Shown piece after piece: positions 5,907 to 11,519 of a DNA stretch of 11,519 nt (the stretch's first letter is position 1; each line of letters starts with the position of its first letter). This DNA comes from CAZZCP01 sp964653235 (GTDB lineage Bacteria > Bdellovibrionota > Bdellovibrionia > Bdellovibrionales > UBA840): contig CAZZCP010000071.1 in NCBI GenBank assembly GCA_964653235.1, positions 1 to 11,519 of the forward strand, given 5' to 3'. The translations under genes were made by a program, and so were the position numbers. The notes under the pieces are model-generated. The model was not told the DNA's origin. It did not search any database and was given only the letters and a program-made list of their open reading frames with translations.

Positions 5907-6671
5907 TTAATTTTTTAAATGACGATCAATGATTTCTTCAAAGGCTGAAGGAGGATAAGCTCCTCGTAGAGAAACACCATTGATAATAAAGCCTGGAGTT
6001 CCGGTAATACCAAAGCTACTTGCTTCTTTGATATCGGCATCGATGATTTCTTTTACTTTTTCAGACTCAATATCTTTTTTCAATTTCTTCATGTCCATAC
6101 CCAATTTCTTCTTGGCCACACTTTCCATCCACTTTTCGCCGCCAGATCTTAGCTTTTCTTGGTTTTCAAAAACTTCATCGTGAAACTTGTAAGCTTTGGC
6201 CTTGTCTTGCATCGCGATTGCTTCAAAAAATTTCGCTGCAGGCATCGCTTTGGGGTGAAAGCTAAGAGGAAGATGCTTGTACAAAACACGAATCTTGTCG
6301 CCATATTTTTCTTTTAAAGTTTTCACAGTATCGTAGCCCTTAGAGCAATAGGGACACTCAAAATCAGAGTATTCAACAATTGTTACAGGAGCACTTGATT
6401 TACCAAGAAAAGCTCGCGACTCATCAATTTTGGGCTTTAATGGGTTTTCAAACTCTTTTTCGAGTCTATCTTTTTCTCTTTGGGCTTGCTGCTCTCTTTG
6501 AGACTTTTGAGCCTCTCTTGCTGCATCGTTTAGAGCTTCTAAGATCTCATTAGGGTTTTCTTTGATTGCTTCAACCAAAATATCGGGGTTTTCTTTTAAA
6601 GCTTTTTTCAAACTGTCTTTATTTACACAAGATGCCAGCAAAAACATGCTAACCAACAATAAAATTCTCAA
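5907..6671 (-). CDS. DsbA-family thiol-disulfide oxidoreductase, lipoprotein (thioredoxin fold)
   Basis: The 254-residue product begins with a lipoprotein signal (MRILLLVSMFLLASC, lipobox LASC with Cys15), so it is expected to be membrane-anchored on the periplasmic side. Residues 22-50 repeat the helical motif KENPDILVEAI / KENPNEILEAL, followed by a charged Gln/Arg/Glu-rich coil (51-75). Such an N-terminal region is seen in Com1/ScsC-like DsbA relatives, where it mediates oligomerisation. The thioredoxin-fold domain follows, with active site CPYC at 106-109 (SDFECPYCSKG) and the cis-proline loop TGTPGFIING near the end. Probable roles are disulfide formation or isomerisation in exported proteins. 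The start is TTG at 6671-6669, placed by a perfect AGGAGG 6 bases upstream. An upstream in-frame ATG would add 19 polar residues before the signal peptide and is rejected. The gene lies 91 bp downstream of the glycosyltransferase gene and ends at a clear terminator. Confidence 0.9.
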   Translation of the reverse strand: MRILLLVSMFLLASCVNKDSLKKALKENPDILVEAIKENPNEILEALNDAAREAQKSQREQQAQREKDRLEKEFENPLKPKIDESRAFLGKSSAPVTIVEYSDFECPYCSKGYDTVKTLKEKYGDKIRVLYKHLPLSFHPKAMPAAKFFEAIAMQDKAKAYKFHDEVFENQEKLRSGGEKWMESVAKKKLGMDMKKLKKDIESEKVKEIIDADIKEASSFGITGTPGFIINGVSLRGAYPPSAFEEIIDRHLKN

Positions 6672-6677
6672 GGGCTG

Positions 6678-6683
6678 CCTCCT
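6678..6683 (-). promoter_or_regulatory. Shine-Dalgarno AGGAGG that fixes a TTG start
   Basis: CCTCCT on the forward strand reads AGGAGG on the reverse strand, 6 bases before the TTG codon at 6671-6669. Together with the lipobox spacing this decides the start of the DsbA-like lipoprotein in favour of TTG over an ATG further upstream. Confidence 0.85.
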
Positions 6684-6762
6684 ATTTATTATTTTTTTAT
6701 ACTGCCACAAATTAGGATCTGCTGCCAAGTAGACTTACTCGAGCCTATCGACGCGCCTAGAC

Positions 6763-7824
6763 CTACAGCAAGTTTTTATAAATTTTTTCTGCATTTTGTA
6801 GCCAACGAACCGGACTATACTTTTGCTGACCAATCGACCGAGAAGCTTTTTTCATTGCCTGCACTCTTACCCAATCTGAATCTAAATACTGAAAACATCG
6901 AATCCAGTCATAATAGCTTTTTTGTGCTAAAAGACCATTGTGCTCGTGCAGTACAAGATCAGGCAAAACTCCTTGGTAAGGGCCAAGAAAAGCTTTGCCA
7001 TGATGAAAAAGCTGATAAATCCATTGGCTTACATCTTTGGGGCCAGTTGGGAATAGGCCCAAATCGGCAAAATAAAAGACATCAGAAAGATCACGAGTCA
7101 CCAAAAAATTCTCTTTCAATTTTCTTTTGTCAATCTCTTCACGATAGTTTTTGTAGTCTTGGGTCGAGATTAAAATATGTGGCTTTTTTTCTAAGCGTGA
7201 CATTGCACGAAGCCAAGTTTTTGAATTGGGCGTACCTGGAGAGGGTATACACAAAAACAAATGCCTCTCTTTGTAATCGGGCCATTTGTTTTCAATTTTA
7301 TCGGCAATTTCTTGTCGAAAAGAATAATCTATTTTTGCACTTGCATTGCTCAAAAGATGCAGCCTTTTTGCTGAAAAGCCTTCGAGTAAAAGACCTTCGG
7401 CCATGACATGATTCGAGACAGTAACGCAATCAACCCAATGCAAGGCCTGCCGATATACAGTTTCTTTGGTCTTTTCGAGACGATTTTTGGCCTTGGATCT
7501 TAAAATACTCACTACACACTTTAACTTTCCTTTTTGAATTGCCGGTACCACTTTAGGTAAGAGTTCAATTCCATGAAGATGGACGATCTTAGGATTGATT
7601 TTTTCGATCATTTCGATCAACTGCAATAGCCAACGAGGATCATACCAGCTCGAACTTGCCAACCAATGAAAATTAGGATGCTTCTTTAAGGGTCTCACCT
7701 TTGAAATATAAAGTACTTGGTGCGCTCTTGCCTTCGAAGACTCTAAGAGTGGGAGCAAAAGTTGAGCAACTCTTGAGTCATTTATTTCAGAAGTAATGTG
7801 CAAGATCTTCTTTGAATCAGGCAT
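6763..7824 (-). CDS. Divergent GT4-like glycosyltransferase (GT-B fold)
   Basis: The 353-residue soluble-looking protein has the order expected of a GT-B glycosyltransferase. An N-terminal Rossmann start is KILHITSEI (6-14), then KIVHLHGIELLP (79-90), the inter-domain VDCVTVSNHVMAEGL (131-145) and the LHLLSNAS hinge (155-162). In the C-terminal domain, LSDVFYFADLGLFPT (246-260) is followed by GVLPDLVLHEHNGLLA (285-300), the counterpart of the nucleotide-sugar loop. The usual EX7E glutamate before that loop is replaced: LPD occupies the position normally LPE, and the second half of the motif is poorly conserved. The donor and acceptor are unknown. Likely jobs are modification of a lipid, polysaccharide or cell-wall precursor (inference). 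There is no clear Shine-Dalgarno at the ATG at 7824, but no better start preserves the N-terminal strand. It is the upstream member of a reverse-strand pair with the DsbA-like gene. Confidence 0.7.
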   Translation of the reverse strand: MPDSKKILHITSEINDSRVAQLLLPLLESSKARAHQVLYISKVRPLKKHPNFHWLASSSWYDPRWLLQLIEMIEKINPKIVHLHGIELLPKVVPAIQKGKLKCVVSILRSKAKNRLEKTKETVYRQALHWVDCVTVSNHVMAEGLLLEGFSAKRLHLLSNASAKIDYSFRQEIADKIENKWPDYKERHLFLCIPSPGTPNSKTWLRAMSRLEKKPHILISTQDYKNYREEIDKRKLKENFLVTRDLSDVFYFADLGLFPTGPKDVSQWIYQLFHHGKAFLGPYQGVLPDLVLHEHNGLLAQKSYYDWIRCFQYLDSDWVRVQAMKKASRSIGQQKYSPVRWLQNAEKIYKNLL

Positions 7825-7891
7825 GCTTAGTACTAATCAATGCGAGCTGGATTTTCAAGACCTTCGTCGCGCTCGCAGATCGAATTCTCAT

Positions 7892-7919
7892 TTGCCCTGA
7901 ATCGCTCTCAAGCTACAAT
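7892..7919 (+). promoter_or_regulatory. Candidate sigma-70-type promoter with a very short leader
   Basis: TTGCCC (7892-7897) and TACAAT (7914-7919) are separated by 16 bases, 4/6 and 5/6 matches to the -35 and -10 consensus. The ATG of the downstream gene is at 7926, about where transcription would start, so the message could be leaderless or nearly so. This fits the absence of a good Shine-Dalgarno there. It is a pattern match only. Confidence 0.4.
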
Positions 7920-7925
7920 AGAAGT

Positions 7926-8456
7926 ATGAAATACAAAGATGTAATCGTTTTTACCAATACCGCCTTTGCCGACCAAAACAGCTTTGAGAATCTCGAAAAA
8001 CAATTGAAAAGCCTAAAAGACAGTCCACTCAAAGTGAGAATTGTCTTGGGTAAAAATGGCGAGGATTTTTTAAAAAACTGTCCCTCTACCAGTGAATTTG
8101 ATATCTCGTATAGCAATAAGTACAATCTTTTTCATAGTCTGATCGATGTTATTGAATTTATTGAATATTGTTGTTTCTTGCTACCCGCCGAGTCGCCCAT
8201 CGTGCCACCGCAAATTTGGTCGCAGATGGAAAAAGAATATGAAAAACTTCCGCAAAATGAGAGACCTCATTTTCTGCGGCCGCAGAAATCGCTTAGCCTC
8301 AACTACCCTTACTTTTTTACTCGCTATGGCCTAGCCCATATTTATGCCTTCAAACAAGAAAAAAAGACTTGGTTGGCCCAAGACTTTTTGTGGAAGAGCA
8401 TTCCTCTCGAAGAGCGTTTCTGGCAGTACTCTACACTCGTAGATCGCCAGAATTAA
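7926..8456 (+). CDS. Small protein, possible degenerate nucleotidyltransferase (MobA-like) fold
   Basis: The 176-residue product has no signal peptide. VIVFTNTA (6-13), a helical stretch, KVRIVLGKNG (36-45), then DISYSNKYNLFHSLIDVIEFIEYCCFLLP is a strand-helix-strand run. The following AESPIVPPQIWSQM resembles the D-x-P-x-v-pp-x-i-x-x-L segment of MobA/GT-A nucleotidyltransferases. The glycine-rich GGxSxRMG nucleotide loop of true MobA is absent, and the acidic residue normally binding metal sits as Glu in LPAESP. If the fold is right it would be a divergent or inactive relative; the assignment is inference from a short stretch. The ATG at 7926 was preferred to a TTG at 7812 because the latter would add a poor, cysteine- and tryptophan-containing leader overlapping the divergent gene. 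It is transcribed away from the glycosyltransferase gene. Confidence 0.6.
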   Translation: MKYKDVIVFTNTAFADQNSFENLEKQLKSLKDSPLKVRIVLGKNGEDFLKNCPSTSEFDISYSNKYNLFHSLIDVIEFIEYCCFLLPAESPIVPPQIWSQMEKEYEKLPQNERPHFLRPQKSLSLNYPYFFTRYGLAHIYAFKQEKKTWLAQDFLWKSIPLEERFWQYSTLVDRQN

Positions 8457-8532
8457 GCATTGCAGCTGCGCATAAACAAATGAAGAAAGGCAGCTATCCA
8501 TGTAGTTTAACATCAATTTTTTAATTCTATAC

Positions 8533-8539
8533 AAGGTGG
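8533..8539 (+). promoter_or_regulatory. Shine-Dalgarno AAGGTGG for the AceE-like gene
   Basis: AAGGTGG, one mismatch from AAGGAGG, lies 5 bases before the ATG at 8545. It favours that ATG over a GTG at 8536 that falls inside the site itself. I see no convincing promoter in the 88-bp gap upstream (8457-8544). That gap also contains the palindrome GCAGCTGC (8462-8469), whose AGCTGC half is matched by GCAGCT at 8490-8495. Confidence 0.65.
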
Positions 8540-8544
8540 TCTAC

Positions 8545-11382
8545 ATGCATGTTGAGGCATTGAATTCTCGTAGCCAAGCGGATAAAAAACTCAAAGCCAA
8601 TTGGTCTCTTTTGCATAAAATTGCAGACAGAGCCCTATATTACAGTTCGCAAATGATCGTTCAAGCCAACAACCGAAAAGACAAAGAAAAAGGCGATCCT
8701 AAGGTTGGTGGCCATACTTCGGCTTGCGCCAGTTACTTGCATATTGCTGCGGCTCTTCATTTACAGGTCAAAACCAACTTTGATTGGATGGCGGTCAAAC
8801 CTCACGCCGCTCCTATGGATCATACTATGCACTATATGCTGCGGCTCTTGATTGATAAACAAAATGAGCCTTTGAGCGATGAAGATGCGAAAACAGCAAT
8901 GATGGGTTTAAGAAAATTTTCGCATAACGGTGAACCCGTTTTTCAATCTTATCACTCTGCCTATGATCCAGATAACCACAATTTTTTGCCTTCTGGTACG
9001 GTTGGTATTCCCCCCGTGCAGTTAGGCTATTTGGCACATGCTTACCGCATGGCGGAAGACAATGGTGAATTTGAAGTTCCCAAAGCCCATTTTTGGGCGG
9101 TAATGGGAGATGCTGAATACCGCGAAGGAAGTTTGCAAGAAGCCCTTCCCGACTTTGCAGAAAGAGAACTGGGTAATCTAACTTGGATTGTCGACTACAA
9201 TCGCCAGAGTCTTGATGGTCACCGCATCACGAACAAGAAAATTATGAACGGAACCGATAATGAGAGAATCGCTCGAACCGCAATTGCAAGTGGTTGGGAA
9301 GTCATTCAAGTTCGTCACGGAAAACTCAGACTCAAAACCTTTGCGATGTCTGGCGGAGAGACGCTGCGGATTTATCTCGAAGACGAACTGGAAGATTACG
9401 AATTTCAAGCTCTATTGCTAACCAAAGATATTGGCGCTCTTCGTGAACAAATGCTCTCTGACAATCCAAAGCTAAAAGAAATCTTAGGTCAGCTTGATGA
9501 TGAGCAGCTTAAAGCTGTTTTACGAGATCTTGGTGGTCACGATATAGAAGAACTTTCTAAGGCTCTTGAAATTAGTAAAGACAATCCTCGACGGCCTAGC
9601 TTGATTATCGCTCACACATTGAAAGGTTGGGGGCTCGAGCAAGCTGGAACTCAAGGCAATCACTCCTCACTCCCTTCAAACAAAGAGATTGATATGCTTC
9701 GTGAGAAAAATAATGTACCGAAAGAAGATCTTTTTCAAAGATTTGCTGAGGATAGTGAAGAAGGACAGTTTTTAAAAGCGCGCGGTGAAAAACTTTTGCA
9801 AGACATTCGTGAGCAACATGCCATTCGAGACCGCAATATCGCCAAGTTTCAAAAGACCCTTCAAGATTTAGGAGAAATACCTGATAGTGTTGATGTAAAC
9901 TACAAAATGGCCAGTTACCCTCACACACAATGGATGCTTGGACAAATCACCGCCAAGCTCAACCGCATTGCCAATACCCCATTGAATGAAACAGAACTCA
10001 AAGAAAAGCAAAAGCCACTCTCCGATTTTGAAAAGGCTTGGAAAACAGCCTCAGAATTAATCATATCAATGGCCCCAGATGTCGGCACCAGTACCAACTT
10101 GAACCCATCTATGGATGGTCAAATTTATGACCCCGATGTAGTTGAAGATTATGAAAAAAAGCTACAAGTGAAAGATCACAAGGTGCCCGACCTCGTACCT
10201 TCTGAAGACAAAGCCCATCGATTTATTCGCTTTGAAATTGAAGAGTCCAATACCACATCTTGTTGTGGCTCTTATGGGCAAATGAGAGATCAACTTGGTA
10301 TACCCTATTTACCACTTATGACGATCTATGACTTCTTTGTAAAACGAGCTCTTGATCAACACTTTTACAATCTTTATTGGAATTCAAGTTTTATCATGAT
10401 CGGTACGCCAAGTGGAGTGACTCTCTCCCCTGAAGGAGCACAACATGGTTGGAAGTCTGACATTCAAATTCCCAATCAAATCACGTGGGAGCCTTTCTTT
10501 TGCCAAGAGCTAGATTGGATACTCTCTGATGCGATTCGCCGCCATATGCTCTTTGATAATAATGGAAGGGGGGGAGTTCATATTCGAACTGTGACCCGCG
10601 GAGTAGAACAAAAAGATATGCTCAAGCTGCTTCGCAGGCAAAAACGCTTTAAAAGCCAAGAGGCACTTTTGCATGCCGACGGCTTTGTAATGTCAGGTGC
10701 AAGCAATGAAAAAGAGATTGCTCCTTTTGCCGATGAAGATATCTTTCGCGCTCTTCGAGAAGAGGTCTTGGCAGGAGCCTATTACTTGATCGACTATCGC
10801 GGCTATGCTGGCTATGAACCTGGTGACAATGTTGTAAATCTTTTTGCGATGGGATCTCTTTGCACCGAAGCCATCAAAGCTTCTGAAGAACTTCTGACAA
10901 GAGGAATCTATGCCAATGTTATCGTTGTGACTTCACCCGATTTATTACTAGGCATTCCAGCTCATGAGAACAACTATCAGTACTTGCGTGAAGTTTTACA
11001 AGTCGATGCAAGACTACATTTACATAATAGTGAGTTGCAAAGCTCTGGCGAGCTTCTCGCATTAGCAGCAAGACAAATCCCAGTTGTTAGTGTTCATGAT
11101 GGTGAGCCTGGACTTCTCGACAACATTGGTTCGATTTTAGGCGTTCGTCAAATTGCACTTGCCTGCCGCAAGCATTCAAAATGTGGCCGGCCGGCAGAGG
11201 TTTATGCCTACCACAATATTGACGCCAAGGCTGTGGTTGAAGCCACTGGACAAGTGCTTTCAGAAACCGCGATCACCAATATTAGAATTTCAGCTCCGCT
11301 ACTACAACAAGCGACAAGCGGTTCAGCTCCGCAACCACAACATTGGAAAGAACTATGGCCAAACAAAAAAGACATTTTATAG
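8545..11382 (+). CDS. Thiamine-diphosphate enzyme of the AceE/transketolase superfamily (pyruvate dehydrogenase E1-like)
   Basis: The 945-residue product aligns from end to end with the homodimeric pyruvate dehydrogenase E1 (AceE) group. Catalytic-type residues can be matched by position: GGHTS with His57, KPHAAP with His87, the cofactor motif GDAEYREGS (Asp189) to VDYNRQSLDG (Asn219, 30 residues apart as in E. coli AceE), GNHSS with His373, EESN with Glu567, and PEGAQH with His634. The third motif residue is Ala (GDA) where AceE has Gly. From memory, GDAE...WIVDYNRQSLDG, SPDV-STNL and GTPSGVTLxPEG mark a separate proteobacterial branch annotated as 'transketolase' or AceE-like, so the substrate is not established. 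Residues 395-555, between the two thiamine-binding halves, look long. No E2/E3 genes are in the window. The ATG at 8545 was chosen by its AAGGTGG site. Confidence 0.85.
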   Translation: MHVEALNSRSQADKKLKANWSLLHKIADRALYYSSQMIVQANNRKDKEKGDPKVGGHTSACASYLHIAAALHLQVKTNFDWMAVKPHAAPMDHTMHYMLRLLIDKQNEPLSDEDAKTAMMGLRKFSHNGEPVFQSYHSAYDPDNHNFLPSGTVGIPPVQLGYLAHAYRMAEDNGEFEVPKAHFWAVMGDAEYREGSLQEALPDFAERELGNLTWIVDYNRQSLDGHRITNKKIMNGTDNERIARTAIASGWEVIQVRHGKLRLKTFAMSGGETLRIYLEDELEDYEFQALLLTKDIGALREQMLSDNPKLKEILGQLDDEQLKAVLRDLGGHDIEELSKALEISKDNPRRPSLIIAHTLKGWGLEQAGTQGNHSSLPSNKEIDMLREKNNVPKEDLFQRFAEDSEEGQFLKARGEKLLQDIREQHAIRDRNIAKFQKTLQDLGEIPDSVDVNYKMASYPHTQWMLGQITAKLNRIANTPLNETELKEKQKPLSDFEKAWKTASELIISMAPDVGTSTNLNPSMDGQIYDPDVVEDYEKKLQVKDHKVPDLVPSEDKAHRFIRFEIEESNTTSCCGSYGQMRDQLGIPYLPLMTIYDFFVKRALDQHFYNLYWNSSFIMIGTPSGVTLSPEGAQHGWKSDIQIPNQITWEPFFCQELDWILSDAIRRHMLFDNNGRGGVHIRTVTRGVEQKDMLKLLRRQKRFKSQEALLHADGFVMSGASNEKEIAPFADEDIFRALREEVLAGAYYLIDYRGYAGYEPGDNVVNLFAMGSLCTEAIKASEELLTRGIYANVIVVTSPDLLLGIPAHENNYQYLREVLQVDARLHLHNSELQSSGELLALAARQIPVVSVHDGEPGLLDNIGSILGVRQIALACRKHSKCGRPAEVYAYHNIDAKAVVEATGQVLSETAITNIRISAPLLQQATSGSAPQPQHWKELWPNKKDIL

Positions 11383-11519
11383 ATCAACTGGAAGTGACAG
11401 AATACTTTGCAAGTCCGAAGAAATATGAAGCTCGAATTTTCTTTCAACATTTTTATGGCGGCAACCAAAGAATTTTAAACAAGCACATTCAATTTGTAAA
11501 CGAACTGGGATTTGATGCT
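11355..11519 (+). CDS. Start of a probable alpha/beta-hydrolase gene (cut by the window end)
   Basis: An ATG at 11355, inside the last codons of the AceE-like gene, opens a frame that runs 55 codons to the window edge. It starts MAKQKRHFIDQLEVTEYF, with RIFFQHFYGGNQRI and HIQFVNELGFDA further on. The pattern strand, HxxGG, helix, xELGFDx is like the start of an alpha/beta-hydrolase, where the usual HG oxyanion loop would read HGFGG; here it is QHFYGG. The catalytic serine and the rest would lie beyond the edge, so this is tentative. The overlap with the previous gene is 28 bp, in a different frame, which suggests translational coupling. An upstream GGAAAG could serve as a weak Shine-Dalgarno. 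Confidence 0.6.
   Translation, partial: MAKQKRHFIDQLEVTEYFASPKKYEARIFFQHFYGGNQRILNKHIQFVNELGFDA

Noticed and set aside
6672..6728. ATG-initiated longer form of the DsbA-like protein
   Set aside because: It would precede the lipoprotein signal with 19 polar/basic residues, and the AGGAGG site would fall inside the gene; TTG at 6671 fits better.
6855..7406. 183-codon forward frame opposite the glycosyltransferase gene
   Set aside because: It is antisense to a gene with recognisable motifs and its protein has no family-like pattern.
8507..8533. TTAACA ... TATACA as a promoter for the AceE-like gene
   Set aside because: Spacing of 15 is poor and transcription would start after the strong Shine-Dalgarno sequence, removing it from the message.

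Overview
The window looks like chromosomal DNA from a Gram-negative, double-membraned bacterium of moderate GC content. It encodes several proteins with signal peptides, a lipoprotein, two strand-rich proteins of outer-membrane type that end in aromatic residues, and a secreted protein with a CFI-box C-terminal sorting domain. That mix would suit a Bdellovibrionota/deltaproteobacterial-type genome. This is an impression from gene style; no rRNA or marker gene here fixes the taxonomy. I see no tRNA, rRNA, CRISPR array or phage gene.

Positions 1-299 hold no convincing complete gene. They contain a 177-bp element (116-292) bounded by 24-bp perfect inverted repeats that begin and end in TA. Two smaller palindromes built on GTCCGA/TCGGAC lie inside it. 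It resembles a MITE or another small mobile or structured repeat. A reverse-strand gene for an exported, strand-rich protein of unknown function (300-1079) follows immediately, ending 7 bp from the element.

A tight forward cluster runs from 1211 to 5874: a COG0170-type lipid/polyprenol kinase, phosphatidylserine synthase (pssA), aspartate-semialdehyde dehydrogenase (asd), a cysteine-rich secreted protein with a CFI-box C-terminus, and a predicted outer-membrane barrel-like protein. Two junctions are ATGA overlaps and the other gaps are 3 and 22 bp, so co-transcription is likely. The cluster mixes membrane-lipid synthesis, diaminopimelate/amino-acid supply and two envelope proteins. A hairpin at 5880-5899 sits between this cluster and the converging reverse genes.

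Two reverse-strand genes follow: a divergent GT4-like glycosyltransferase (7824-6763) and a DsbA-family thioredoxin-fold lipoprotein (6671-5907) that starts at TTG after a perfect AGGAGG. Divergent from the glycosyltransferase is a small protein (7926-8456) that may be a degenerate MobA-type nucleotidyltransferase fold.

The right third is a 945-residue thiamine-diphosphate enzyme of the AceE/transketolase superfamily (8545-11382). It is followed, with a 28-bp overlap, by the start of a probable alpha/beta-hydrolase gene cut by the window end. The most interesting items are the inverted-repeat element at the left edge, the overlapping CFI-box/barrel pair, and the non-canonical AceE-like enzyme with its long linker. 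None clearly amounts to a new system from sequence alone.
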